A stretch of DNA of 64,000 bases, taken from positions 522,417,451-522,481,450 of the forward strand of contig OZ010795.1 of assembly GCA_963932465.1 (NCBI GenBank), in the 5' to 3' direction. Positions within the stretch are counted from its first letter, which is position 1. Each line of letters starts with the position of its first letter. Origin of the DNA: Maratus speciosus (Eukaryota; Arthropoda; Arachnida; Araneae; Salticidae). Both the position numbers and the translations under genes were made by a program. Shown piece by piece: positions 11,885-22,838 of this stretch. A model generated the notes under the pieces. That model ran no database searches and had not been told where the DNA came from. It saw only the letters and a list, made by a program, of their open reading frames with translations.

Positions 11885-11947
<63 letters not shown>
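11863..11947. repeat. (TA)n microsatellite
   Basis: About 85 bp of nearly pure TA lie between the last 327-bp unit and the 3' module of element B. The same position holds TA in A and G, and GATA in element I. Confidence 0.95.
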
Positions 11948-11948
<1 letters not shown>

Positions 11949-12043
11949 ATTTTGAACGGAGGGTGGTTTCGGGGTCTGGGGGTCATGATCGATGAAAATA
12001 TACCAAAATTTTTTGAAATCGCTTTCCTCCGAACGGCTGCAAT

Positions 12044-12071
12044 AGGTAGCTTTTTGTAAAGAAAGCTACCT
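12044..12071 (+). other. 3' terminal hairpin of element B
   Basis: AGGTAGCTTT pairs with AAAGCTACCT across a short AT loop. The right arm repeats the 5' subterminal sequence in inverse. Equivalent hairpins are at 7862-7890 (A, inverted), 63301-63327 (I), 30586-30618 and 37674-37706 (D1, D2), and 17554-17580 (J, inverted). Confidence 0.75.
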
Positions 12072-12078
12072 AATAATA

Positions 12079-13611
12079 CACTGCTCAAAACAATTAAAGG
12101 ATATTTGAAGTTTTATATAAAATAAAGATATAAACTAAATTTTTTTTGACGAAAATAGAAGAAGAGAATCACAAATGTAAATTTTTCTGGTTTTCAAACT
12201 GTGGAGTATGCAAATTTTGAGTTCGACGTCAAAAACGTCGCTTCAGCGGCAGCGAATGAAATTTGACTTTCAACTGGATAAAAGAGAATGAAGACAAGGA
12301 TGATCGGCATTCAGTGATTGCTTTGTTTCGATGAGTACGATGTCTCAGCGAAGTCATTTGACAGATTCAGAAGCTTTGAGAATTGTTGGTAGGTTAGAAG
12401 GGGGCCAAACTCAAGCCGAAGTAGCGCAAGACATTGGAGTGTCACAAAGTGTCCTTTCCAGGATCTGGAACCGTTTTTTGGAGAGTGGATGTGCAGGCCG
12501 AAGACCAAGGCAAGGTCGTAGACGGGCAACAACGCCCAATGAAGATCGGTATTTAGCGTTAACAGCTCGGAGACACCGAACCATGAACGCTACTCTTCTC
12601 CAACAACACCTTCGCTCGGCTACAGGCACCACGATTTCAACTCAGACTGTCCGAAACCGGCTCCATGCTGTAGGTCTGTATGCTCGCCGACCGATGGTAT
12701 GTGTTAGATTAACATCAAGGCATAGTCGCGACCGCAGGGAGTGGGCAACCGAGCATGTCAACTGGAGGAGAAATGAATGGAGCAATATTCTGTTTTCTGA
12801 CGAGTCCCGTTTTTCTGTGCTTCCGGATAATAGGCGTATTTTCATCTCGAGGGACCGTGGCAGTAGGAATAATCCTGCGTTCGTGCACGAAAGTGTCAGA
12901 TTTGGCGGTGGAGGAGTGTTTGTGTATGGTGGCATCTCCATTGACGGGCGCACTGACCTCTACATCATTCGAGATGGAGCTCTGACTGGTCGCCGATATA
13001 GGGATGAGACCCTCAGACCTATTGTAGTCCCTTACGCTGCAGCAATCGGAGATAACTTCATTTTAATGGACGATAACTGCAGGCCACATCGTGCAAACCT
13101 GGTGGAGGATTTCCTTTTCGAGGAAGGAATAGTTCGAATGGAATGGCCAGCGTGTTCTCCAGACATGAATCCAATCGAGCACGTTTGGGACGCTCTAGGA
13201 AGACGGGTTTCTGGCCGCCAACAACCCCCACAAACTCTCCAAGAACTGGAAAGAGCTCTTCTGGAAGAGTGGGGCAGAATACCCCAACTCGTCATTAATA
13301 GCCTCATTGAGTCCATGCCTCAAAGGTGTTCAACGTTGCTGGCCGCCCGTGGAAACCATACCCCCTACTGAAAATGATTTTCTTTGAAGAAAACACCTTT
13401 TCTTATTCTTTTTTTTCTCATATGCACAAACTGTGTTTTTTTCCTTTAGTACACAAATGCGCAATAAAATGCATTTTTTTTCTGCCAAACATGTGTAATT
13501 TATTCTCATATAACGTACTATGTCTGTCGACCATGTATCAATCAGCTAAACAGTTTACCAGATACAAAATCCACCTAAAACTGCAATATCCTTTAATTGT
13601 TTTGAGCAGTG
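12079..13611 (+). mobile_element. Intact Tc1-type DNA transposon
   Basis: Perfect 27-bp terminal inverted repeats (12079-12105 and 13585-13611) begin CACTGCTCAAAAC and are flanked by TA on both sides (12077-12078, 13612-13613). The 1533-bp length, TA duplication and single intact DD34E transposase are those of a complete Tc1 element. It landed a few bases beyond the 3' end of element B. Identical inverted repeats and an unbroken frame suggest a recent insertion. Confidence 0.95.
12331..13371 (+). CDS. Tc1-family transposase, DD34E, intact
   Basis: A 346-residue enzyme that would cut and paste its own element at TA sites. Residues 8-55 form the first helix-turn-helix of the paired-like DNA-binding region (EALRIVGRLEGGQTQAEVAQ, then VSQSVLSRIW). 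A basic GRRPRQGRRR hook follows at 56-65, and a second helix-turn-helix covers about 70-120. The catalytic triad is visible: D157 in FSDESRFS, D248 in ILMDDNCRPH and E283 in NPIEHVW, with exactly 34 residues between D248 and E283. FGGGGVFVYGGIS at 191-203 is the glycine-rich loop. The ATG at 12331 gives the usual length; a nearby in-frame ATG (residue 4) could be used instead. No stops or frameshifts occur, so it may still be active. Confidence 0.95.
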   Translation: MSTMSQRSHLTDSEALRIVGRLEGGQTQAEVAQDIGVSQSVLSRIWNRFLESGCAGRRPRQGRRRATTPNEDRYLALTARRHRTMNATLLQQHLRSATGTTISTQTVRNRLHAVGLYARRPMVCVRLTSRHSRDRREWATEHVNWRRNEWSNILFSDESRFSVLPDNRRIFISRDRGSRNNPAFVHESVRFGGGGVFVYGGISIDGRTDLYIIRDGALTGRRYRDETLRPIVVPYAAAIGDNFILMDDNCRPHRANLVEDFLFEEGIVRMEWPACSPDMNPIEHVWDALGRRVSGRQQPPQTLQELERALLEEWGRIPQLVINSLIESMPQRCSTLLAARGNHTPY

Positions 13612-13613
13612 TA

Positions 13614-14899
13614 TATAAAGATAGAATTTGGATAGATTCAATTGAATAGAATGAATGAATGGGTCTTCTTTTTGTCTTTTTTTATGTTGAAAATAACATA
13701 TGGCATGAAAAAATTAATATAAGAAATTGATTTCACATTATCATATATTATGATAATGTATTATGTAGTAGGAGCCAATCTTAGGTCTCTGTGTGTGTGT
13801 TGTGTATGCAAATATCTAAAAAACGACACTAACGATTTTAACTAAAGTTTGTATCCTAGTGTTTTGTGGTATATTAAGACCATTATGCTAAGTCACGTGT
13901 TCGAGAAAATTTTATTAATGGGCCATTTAGGGACACTAGCAGTCAATGCATTTCAATCGGAATGAAGATTGAAACAGTTAACAAGTTGTTGAACAGCTGG
14001 CAGTAAACGAAGTCGCAAAGTTTGCATTATTTCCCCAAATTTGGCGATATTAGACGGGAATATCGACTGTTAATATTACTAATGCCTAAAATCATGCTTG
14101 GCACCAAATAAAAGAATGTCACCAAATTTGACGAATTTAGCAAAATTGTAGGACATTTGGCTAAAAATTTACTTAAAAATCGGATGGAATTTTTTTAGAA
14201 ATTAACAACAGGCTCTCAACTATGATTCAACAAATCATAGACCATAGAACGTTCTCAAAAACAGAATTCAAACAATCAGGGTATATAAAACTTTCTTTTA
14301 ATTAATTCCGCACCAATCTAATTAAGTGGTTCGGTCGAATCTGAAGTCTTTAAATTTGGACAGTGAATCTTGCAATCTGCAAAAGATTTTATGCTAGGAA
14401 TATTGTAAGTTGCTTTCGCATGCCCAGAAAGTCTTTGAGGCTTAAAACTTCTGCGACAAAAATAAAGTGTGCAAAGAACTAAAAATGTAGTTTAGAAGGA
14501 TGCTCTTCCTTTACAAATATGTAAATAATGTAAAATTGTAATAATGTAAATATGTAAGTAATATAAAATTTAGATATATGTGCATAGTTTAAATATCGAT
14601 TGTATATGTAAGTAATAATGTTATGCAATAAAATGCTTTATAGCAATAATACAGCGATAATTTATTGTTATATCCAGTTAAACATATACTGTTAAACATT
14701 TGCAGCATTCTGTCCAGTTATTTGACCGTTTTTATCGGAAACGGTTACACAACCGTTATTTAACACTACTCTGACCATATTATTGGCCCTTTTATGGTCA
14801 GAATATAGTTAAATTAGGTTATGAAATCGTTTTTTCGAAAAACGGTCGAAAATTCGGTTTGTCAGTTATGCCGTATTCGAATTTGGGTAAATATTCTCA
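13614..14899. other. AT-rich stretch without a recognised gene
   Basis: It contains a GT-rich run near 13788 followed by a CTAAAAAACGACACTAACGA segment, the style seen after CTGT runs in other elements here, so decayed repeat sequence is likely. No coding frame is convincing. Confidence 0.4.
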
Positions 14900-14974
14900 G
14901 ATCAATATGTGATTATTACATGTTTATGAAGTTCGCTGTAGAAATTTTGACATTGAAAATGGTGTGTATTTATA

Positions 14975-15190
14975 GTTCGCTTATAGGGTCATACAAAAGA
15001 ATTCCGTTAAATTATGGATTATGGAGAAAATCCACTTTCGGTGTAGTCTATTTAAATCGATTTTTTAAATAGTTCATTTCAATGTACAAAAAAATGCAGT
15101 TTTTTTAATACATATTTTATTAATATTGGGAAGTGTTTCATAACATATGTCTTGTTAATGGTGCATGATTTTCGTTCTTGTTTAATTAAA
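14975..15190 (+). repeat. Family-E remnant (E3)
   Basis: TATAGGGTCATACAAAAGAA and later GGGAAGTGTTTCATAA with GGTGCATGATTTT match the internal subrepeat and the 3' end of family E (see 17183-19395 and 28455-29300). The 5' end is missing. Confidence 0.55.
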
Positions 15191-15566
15191 TCATATAAAT
15201 GTTTCTAATATTTTTTTGTCAAACATTAAAATTCAAATATATGTTTGATTAACGACATTTAGATGACATAACGAACTATAAAAATAGATTTAAAAAATGC
15301 TTTTTTTTTTCTGTATTGAAATTTAGTTTGTCTCAATGCAGCCAATTCATACAGGTATGTCAAGAAATCAATTTATGAATAATTATATAAATTTTAAAGA
15401 TTTGTTTGGTATTATACTACATATTTGCAATTGTTTACTCTCAACTTTTAGCAATATTATTTCAACAGGTTTTCCAAAATTTAGTTATATGGTTCAGTGT
15501 TATTACGTTGATTTAACATTTCACCTGTGTTTTACATGGTTGTCATAAACATTTAGCATAAATTTA
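15191..15566. other. AT-rich stretch without a recognised gene
   Basis: Nothing recognisable lies between the E3 remnant and the decayed Tc1 element. The frame at 15336-15548 has no family landmark. Confidence 0.4.
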
Positions 15567-17097
15567 CACTCACTTCTAAAAGTTAAGCACGCCGATGAAA
15601 ATATTAATTTTCGAAAGCCAATCTGAATTGGAGACGCTGCAATTCACTGCGGAGTTAGATGGAGCTATGTAAATACGTTATATAGCAGCAAATCATAGTT
15701 TCGTGTAGAGAAACATGCAAAAAAGACAGTCGTATAAGAATTTTGCATTTCGAAGGATTTCAGAAATTCCAATCAATTAGTGATAAAAAGTATTTAGAAC
15801 TTTAAACGTATATTTTGTTTTCAAAGGAGACGTGTTTTTCAATTTTCAGGGTATGAAAGGAACTTTTTGAGCGTTGGTTTGCGGTCGAATGCACCGCAGA
15901 GGGACAATGAATCATAAATGTTGCTCTTTTCTCTGGCGTTCATCATTCCGTATTTTCAAGATCATGAAAACAACTCCTATCCATACAAAAAATTGTGCAA
16001 AAACTTGTAGAAGGTCGTCGAAATGTTACGATTCCTACGGATGATCCATATATTGCTGTTGTAGCCAAGCGAAATTGAAGAGCGACTTCCACACATGTGA
16101 TGTTTATTGGTTGCAGCTCCCATTGGTAAGACGATATCTGCCATTACTGTGCTCTTAAATTTATGCATGAATAGACTGTACGCCCCAAAACTCCGAGTTC
16201 GTGTTCCTCTATCCGTTCAGCCCAAATGGGCTCGATTAAAGTGGTGTCAGGAACATTTCAATTGGAGTATGTTGATTTGGGTGACGTTATATTCACGGAT
16301 AAGTTTACATTTGCCATGCAACCAGATGAAAAGCGTGTAAGAGTCTAGAGAGAAGTACGCACACGCAATCAACCCCAGAATATAACCGAACTTGGCGCAT
16401 CCCAAGCATCATGATTTGAGAAGGGATTTCGATTTGATATCCCATCGACCTACACATGTTTAAACGTGTTTGCAAGAGGATTTTACTGTATCGTAATGTA
16501 GTTCTAGACAACACAATGGCATGTACGCTACAGCAAATGGTACTGCGTTCGTTTTAATGTATTATAATGCACGTCACTATAGAGCCTGTTTCGTCGAAGT
16601 CTATCGGAAGAGTGAGTGGCTTACGCGTATGAAGTGGTCGGTATACTCACCCGACTGTAATACTACTGAAGATCATTGGGATGGCTTCTGCCATGCTGTA
16701 TGTACTCATTTCCCACTTCCAGCCACTCTCACAGAATTGCAAACTACTTTTCAAGAGGAGTGGCAATTATTTGTTTCTACATTAGTTGATTACCTCATAG
16801 AAAGCATGATCACATTCTGTCTACATTGTATGTAGGTGAAGGGTACTCACACAACACATTATTGTCTGATTTGTTTGTTTGTTTTTCCTTTAAAAGTGAT
16901 TTGGTTAATGACTCCAATATGACTTCATCTTATAACTTAAGTAAATTCAATATTGTTTTCATGTTTGTATCTAAATCTTTGTTTCGTTTGATAGATAAAC
17001 ATATTTTCCACTTTCTGCGCATTTAGTGTCAAAACAAGAAGTACTTGTCAATTTTTTCGCATTTTACCTGTGCATGCTTAACATTTTGCAGTGAGTG
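15567..17097 (+). mobile_element. Decayed Tc1-type transposon
   Basis: The ends are imperfect inverted repeats. The left reads CACTCACTTCTAAAAGTTAAGCA; the right, read inversely, starts CACTCACTGCAAAATGTTAAGCA. TA precedes the left end, and CA (a changed TA) follows the right. The 1.53-kb length fits Tc1. The transposase inside is broken. Confidence 0.75.
15870..16835 (+). pseudogene. Tc1-family transposase remnant
   Basis: Several frames together carry the family order. An N-terminal DNA-binding region near 15990-16070 is badly damaged. The frame at 16107-16340 carries WARLKWCQEHFNWS, the stretch before the first catalytic Asp. The frame at 16521-16835 has VLMYYNARHYRA, where the second Asp is replaced, then YSPDCNTTEDHWDGF and a C-terminal LTELQTTFQEEW. 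At least two frame changes and loss of catalytic residues make it inactive. It is only distantly related to the intact copy at 12331. Confidence 0.75.
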
Positions 17098-17553
17098 CAT
17101 ATATGTATTTGCACTAATCACGCTAATTTCTTAAATTAATTTTTTGCGATAAATTTCCAAAAAATTTTTGTAATATTTTTTTAACACTTTCCAATAAAGT
17201 TGAAAATTGTTTATGACTTCGGTTTGTCTGTCCGTCTGTCCGTTTGGCCATTTGTCAATGCCCTAACTCAAAATCGTTTCAAATGATTTTTAATGGTGTT
17301 ACACTTATCCAAACATAGTAAAATTGATATCCATTTAAGAAGCCACTAAAATATGCATTCTATTGAATATGTGGTGCAATGAATAGTTATTGTTCATTTA
17401 CAGGGCCACACAAAAGAATTCCGTTCATAATGGTATAGGGGAAATTATTTGCGGTGTATTTGAAAAGATTTCAGATAATATATTGTATCCGAATTACTCT
17501 ATATTAGTAATAATTGCTCGAAATGCATTTTTAATTATGATATGCGCCTTTTT

Positions 17554-18725
17554 AGGGGTTCGTTCATCTAACGAAACCCTATTTGTCTCACTCCTCTGTC
17601 TGTCTGTCCATCTGTCCGTCTGTCACAGAGACCGTTCTCAGAAACTATACATGTTGGAGACTTGAAATTTTGCAGACTTATAGCTGAACACACACATCAT
17701 ATGACAAATCATAAAATTTTATCATAAAATTTTGAAAAAGTCGTACATTTAACCCTTTGGGCTCCCACAAGTGTATTTTAAACAATTCTTTCTAAGTGAG
17801 CCCCTAATTAGGTTGGAGGCGTCAAATTTTGCATACTTATAGCTGAACACAACGCACGAAAAGACAAATCATAAAATTTTTAAAAAGTCGTACATTTAAC
17901 CCTTTGGGCTCACACATGTGTATTTTAAACAATTTTTTTAAGTAAGATCCTAATTAGGTTTGAGGCGTGAAATTTTGCATACTTATAGCTGAACACCACA
18001 TATCATACGACAAATCATAAAATTTTGAAAAAATCGTACATTTACCCCTTTGGGCTCCCACATGCTTATTTTAAGCAATTCTTTCTAACTGAGCCCATTA
18101 TTAAATTGGAGATTTGAAATTTTGCATACTTATAGCAGAACACCTTAGGCCAGGCGACAAATCATAAAATCTTGAAAAAGTCTTACGCTTAACCCTTTGA
18201 ACTACCACATATGTATTTTAAGAAATTCTTTCTAAGAGAGCCGCTAATTAAGTTTCAGACATGAATTTTTGCATACGTATAGCTGAATACATCAGACCAC
18301 ACGACAAATCATAAAATTTTCAAAAAGTCTTATGTTATTTACTCCTCCGGGCTCTAACTTGTGTATTTTAAGCATTTTTTCTAACTTCCGCCTTTTTCGC
18401 CCGGGGAGCACTTTTCCATCTTTTGCCGAAACCCCTTTGACCATTCTTTCATATTATGCACCATAGCCTTACATATTTTAGTTCCACTTTTTTACCGCCA
18501 GGGACGCCTACTTATCTCGGGTGCTATCGGCCCAATCCCCTCGACTAATATTTCTACGGATAGTATATAAAACGGAGTTTTGTTTGGATAGAGGTTTGTT
18601 TAGAATAGAGAGAGCGCCCCTGGTTTGCTAAATGTGGAACTAATAGATTTTTCAAAAGGATAAAGTGATTTGAAAGGAATATTAAACGAAACCCTCTGTG
18701 CGATCTGTGATCACACTTACCTACT
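17554..18725 (-). mobile_element. Hairpin-ended element J, inserted in E1
   Basis: On the minus strand it begins near 18720 with a hairpin-forming GTGTGATCACAGATCGCACAG. The subterminal repeat AGGGTTTCGTT follows (18685-18695). Next come five ~147-bp repeats and a GACAGACAGACAGAGG run (about 17590-17630). A 3' hairpin at 17554-17580 (AACGAA against TTCGTT) ends in CCCCTAAAAA. The leader closely resembles that of D1/D2 (CGCACAGAGGGTTCCGTA), so J and D are sister families. No protein is encoded. Confidence 0.7.
17665..18390 (-). repeat. Five ~147-bp tandem repeats inside J
   Basis: The landmark TTTGCATACTTATAGCTGAA or its variant recurs at about 17672, 17831, 17977, 18124 and 18271. Intervals are 159, 146, 147 and 147; the longer first one holds a 13-bp duplication of ATAAAATTTTATC. 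Each unit also has ACAAATCATAAAATTTT and TTTAACCCTTTGGGCTC. Confidence 0.85.
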
Positions 18726-19395
18726 TGTTCACTCTTTTTATGCATACTATAAAGTGCGTATAAATATCATGTGCGTCATATACAGAGGTACAGAAGTGAA
18801 TTCGTAAAAAATACTCGAGTATAAGCATAAATTGCTTAAAGGTGGGTTTTTAAGGAGTTATGCATTTTTACGTTGAACAGAATTTAGTGTACTAAAAAAT
18901 ATTTGTAGTATATCGATAAAATGATATACAGGGCCACGCAAAGCGTTGGATACATGGCCGTCTATGGGTGATAATTTCTGGAAATGTAATTTCAGTAGCT
19001 TTAATCGTGTTTTAGTTTGAATTAAATTTTAGCTAAATAGCGGCATGTAATAAAGGTACTAGGTAAACTACAGGGCTGTAGAAAAGTATTCAGGTATGTT
19101 CCCATCTATTAGTATAAATTGCTGAAAGATGAATTTTAACCTGTTATGCATTTTCTTGCTAAACTAATTTTTCCATTATATAGTATATATATCAACATAC
19201 AGATTGAATACAAGGATGTTCAAAAGAATTGGAATACATATGGCTATGGGCGGTAACTACTGAAATCAGATTTTTAAATGTTTACTTAGTTATCTTATTT
19301 ACCTTATTTCCCTAAGTAACGAAGTTTCGTTAACGCTTTCAGGGAGTGTTGGAAAGTGTTTCATAATCTATGGTGTACGCATGATTTTTCTTACT

Positions 19396-19688
19396 TATTA
19401 ATCATTGCATTTAGTTTCCTATAATCTATACATATTCGGGTCTTTTTGCCTTCTTCTTTTTTCGTAGCTAAAGTGATAGGGCAGAATAAGAGCTATTACT
19501 CTCTTTTATGAGTCCAGCCGCTAAAAAAGATTGGATTTGATTTTTTATTTCTTTTTTTTTTAAGGAGGAAGTTCTGTAGGGCCTCAAACATACTGGTAGG
19601 TCAGATTTTAGAAAAACGCATTGTGGTTCAATATTTATACTACCCGCATCGTATTTAGGTTTTGCAAAAGTATCCCTATAATTTCGAA
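19396..19688. other. AT-rich stretch without a recognised gene
   Basis: No gene, RNA or repeat terminus is seen between E1 and the retroelement fragment. Confidence 0.4.
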
Positions 19689-20354
19689 CTATCTCCTTAA
19701 ATTATCATTTTGAATTAAATTTAAATCCCCAATTAAATCTGAATCAGAATTATTAACATCGCGAAAATTTTGAGAAGTTATGAACTGTCCAAAATCAGGT
19801 TGCACATTACAGCCATTATTATAATTCTGAAAAAAGTCCTGAGTAGTCATGTAATCTTCACAACTAGATGGTAATTCGATATCATTCTTACATAAATTCA
19901 AAGTTTCAACACTATCATTTGTTGTTACTACATTATCATCATTATAAAAATTCAAATTCTCATGATAATCAACTGTTACCTAATCATTCTCTTGTTGTAT
20001 TTTATTCATATCTACAGTATGAAAATGAAGAGATTTCTCATTATGTATGGATATACTCTTATTTATAATTTTCTTTCCTTGTCTTACGGTACAATTTCTA
20101 CAATCTATAGTTAAATTAAATGTAGAAGATTCCCTTAAACCCAAAATAGCATTCTCCAAATTAGTATTACACTCTAAAAAGTTAACATATTTTGTAATTT
20201 TACCCACTTTAAGAGAAATTTTACATTTTTGATTTATATTTAACACCCCTTTTGCCTGATTAATAGTAACTGTATGTATAGTTTCAATTTTAGCATTTAG
20301 TTTCATAACAAATTTGAAGGGTAATATGGCAGTAGTGGATCGAATGTCCACCAT
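19689..20354 (-). pseudogene. Retroelement protease-like and downstream fragment
   Basis: Two minus-strand frames (20354-19980 and 19955-19689) follow the gag-like frames below in order. The first contains DIRSTTAILPFKFVMKLNAK and regularly spaced beta-strand-like segments. This would suit the region after a retropepsin active site, but no clear D-T/S-G triad is visible. The second is Asn/Asp-rich and unrecognised. I call this the degraded pro region only because of its position. Confidence 0.4.
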
Positions 20355-20399
20355 ACATGGTAAATTCTAACTATTGGTACATCCATACACAATCCGTTG

Positions 20400-21285
20400 T
20401 CAAATATTAGGATTATTAGGTGGATAATTACTAGGAAGAGTATCAGAGGATGTTGAATCATTCCTAAATAAACACTCTTGTTCCCAATGAAATGCATTAT
20501 TTACACCCTTATTTGTACATATTCTACATGGTCTAGAAAGGTATGGTTTCTGAAAATAATTATTTAAAAAATTTCTAGACCATTGATTTTGATATTGTCT
20601 TTTTGGAATCCAATTCCTAGGTGCATTATTGGGCCTATTTGGCTGAATCCAATGCCTAGATGGCTGAAATTTGGGTCTACTTGGTTGAGTCCAAGACCTA
20701 GGTGGTTGAAATTGTTGAAAATTTTGTCTAACTGGTTGTTGATTTATTGTCTGGCTTGAAATTTGAGGGGTGGAAAGTTCCACAAATTGCTTAACAAGCC
20801 GGTACCATTCAGTGGTACTATTTGGAGGGCTTACATGAATATTATTTCTATACTCTGGTTTTAATCCATCTGTTAACCCTTGTATAAGAAGAGACTCACA
20901 AAGATGGAGTTTCCTCCCAATTCCTACTTTAAAAAAAATAATTTTCTAAATTATCTAAATTATCTAATTTTAGAGTTGGGAAATTAGAAAAATTTGGAAC
21001 ATTTAGATCAATGAATTTTTCTCTCAAGATTTTTAAAAGTTGTTCATAACAAGTACAATTAACAGAGTCATTGATAGAGACTTTTAGTGCTTCACCCATG
21101 AAATACAGTGGAATAGATTTAAATTTCCACTCTAAATCTTTATTTTCCCTATTACACATATCATCATAATAGTTTAACCAAGCCTGGATTTCCATTCCAG
21201 TACTATGATCAAACTCTACTAATTTAGGTTCAGTCATTATATCAGTATTCATTGCAATAAAAGAAGCACTTTTATTTTCTTTCAT
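20400..21285 (-). pseudogene. Ty3-like gag remnant with proline-rich linker and Cys/His motif
   Basis: Minus strand. The frame from 21285 to 20929 has a capsid-like block (IQAWLNYYDDMCNRENKDLE, WKFKSIPLYFMGEALK, YEQLLKILREKF), the pattern of Ty3-type gag. After a break, the frame from 20783 to 20400 has four to five QPSRPxxxPxRxWI repeats rich in Gln, Pro and Arg. A Cys/His group CRICTNKGVNNAFHWEQEC follows in the place of a nucleocapsid knuckle. A stop near 20929 and a frame change separate the halves. No reverse transcriptase lies nearby, so this is a fragment of a larger element. Family assignment is moderate. Confidence 0.55.
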
Positions 21286-21315
21286 AACTTCTAAAAGTTC
21301 TATATCAGAATTTAG

Positions 21316-21475
21316 TAATAAATAAATAAATAATTCTCATGACTTCATAATAAATAATCTTCACAATAAATAAATAAATAAATTCCCTTCATGAATAAAT
21401 AATAAATAAACCTCATAAATAAATAATTCTCATACTGAATAATAAATAAATCTCAATAAATAAATAACAATAACA
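21316..21475. repeat. TAAA/AATAAA-rich simple sequence
   Basis: Irregular runs of AATAAATAAATA separated by TTCTCATGA- or CCTCA-type spacers, just upstream of the gag start. Possibly leader sequence expanded by slippage. Confidence 0.7.
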
Positions 21476-21479
21476 GAAA

Positions 21480-22800
21480 TAATCACATAACAAGTGTAAA
21501 AATATTGTGAAAAAGAACACTCCAGGCTACTTGTTCTCACCGTCACCAGCACTATAATTTTTATTTACATTGGCGATGTAGATCCGGCAATGATCTTTAG
21601 TAAAGATCATAAACTAACGTGTTCACCATAAGCACCTCTACCCATTTGAAGTTTGGAGACATAATTGCTTTTATTGCCGTCACATTAATATCCTGTCGGA
21701 CTAATTTTTCACTTGCGACGATTTGACGGAGAGCCGCAGACATTGTCGAAAGATGGTGGGGGTTTCCAGTTATAAAAAACACATATGTTCAGGCCGATAT
21801 GGTTGTTGAGAATAAAAGATTCAAAGATCATACAAAATGCAGTCGATTGCAAGCAATTCCACTTTATTGACATTCTCATAATTTGAGATTAGGCGGGAAA
21901 TGCTCCACTTTACCGATTATAAAAAAGAACATAACTCGATTAATCAAAATTAGCTTAAAAGCTATTCCATCTCTCGCTACGAAATCCTTTTCGCTTCATT
22001 ATATTACCAGACACTTATTACCTTCGTAAATTCAGTAATCTCACACAAAGCTCTTAAAAACTCCAACAACATCTCAGTAAAAGCGCAGCAAATCACTCCA
22101 AACAATCATTACCATAGACCAATGTAGGTTGCTTTTCAAGTGTCAATACCAATGCAGAATGAAGTCCCATCTATCTCAGTAATATTTCTCTCTCTCTACT
22201 AACTCTACACCATATTTCTCCCCCGACTGGCTGCCGCAATCAGTATTTATACTACCGCCAAAAGATTGTTCGTGAATATTCTATAGCATAGCCCCAGATG
22301 TGTTAAGTGTAAACAAACTTTAATCTCTGTTGTCGAGACTGTGTTAAAAATAACTTTTTCCCCTCGCCAGACCATAAAAGAAAATGAATTTACGTCTGCG
22401 TAAGTTTTGATCTCTGAAGTACTCTAGGTGACACCTGGAGATTTTAAATAAAATAATAAATTGAAATAAGTAGGGTTTTTTTTTTAAGACGCGGTAATAT
22501 TTTAGCAGTTAAATAAAGATTTTAAGAGAATATGATATACCGGGATTTAATAGCGGAATTTAATAGGAATTTAAATAATAAAAGTTTTATTAAAGAAATA
22601 TAAATAGTAGAGCCATTTTTAGAATTACGCAATTTGGAATAAATATTATTATATGGATTAAGATCTTATTGAGATTAATAGACTTGGGTTTTAATTTAAT
22701 AAGCCGGTATAATATACGGAATATTACTGAAAAAGGAAAATTTATATAAAATACTTTAAACTTGGCGAAAAAATTAAAATTTTGTAATATATATCTACAT
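21480..22800. other. Stretch without a recognised gene; possible retroelement leader
   Basis: Read on the minus strand, TGGTGACGGTGAGAAC near 21535-21550 looks like a primer-binding or leader site of a Ty3-type element, so an LTR may lie to its right. I could not find a second LTR copy to confirm this. The rest holds nothing recognisable. Confidence 0.35.
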
Positions 22801-22801
22801 A

Positions 22802-22807
<6 letters not shown>

Positions 22808-22837
<30 letters not shown>

Positions 22838-22838
22838 T
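22808..22838. repeat. (ATGT)n microsatellite
   Basis: Six or so GTAT units directly before the left end of the MITE. Confidence 0.9.

Larger units (their letters stand above)
7423..12071 (+). mobile_element. Non-autonomous hairpin-ended element B (327-bp-repeat family), interrupted by element A
   Basis: On the plus strand the element starts after an A-run with a GC-rich hairpin (CCTTCCGGCC...GGGAGGAAG, 7425-7449). The subterminal repeat AGGTAGCTTTC follows (7450-7460). It is interrupted at about 7861 by element A and resumes at 10605. It then holds about four ~327-bp units, a long TA run, a GC-richer module (GGAGGGTGG...GGGGTCATGATCGATG, 11957-11996) and a 3' hairpin (12044-12071) ending GAAAGCTACCT. 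The two B halves join cleanly when A is removed, judged against the matching stretch inside A. It has no coding capacity. The layout resembles Helentron/DINE-type non-autonomous elements, which is inference. Confidence 0.7.
17183..19395 (+). repeat. Family-E element (E1), interrupted by element J
   Basis: Starts after a T-run with AACACTTTCCAATAAAGTTG and ends with GTGTTGGAAAGTGTTTCATAATC followed by GCATGATTTTTC. E2 at 28455-29300 has the same start and end. Inside are divergent ~150-bp subrepeats marked TACAGGG(C)C/TG-CA-AAAG (17399, 18930, 19070). The subterminal AACACTTTCC / GGAAAGTGTT pair is inverted. There is no coding region. It is a non-autonomous repeat of uncertain class. Confidence 0.65.

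Noticed and set aside
11795..12088. 97-codon minus-strand frame with IYIYIY tract
   Set aside because: It is a translation of the TA run and the element B 3' module.
12411..13316. Minus-strand frames opposite the Tc1 transposase
   Set aside because: They are antisense shadows of the intact DD34E gene.
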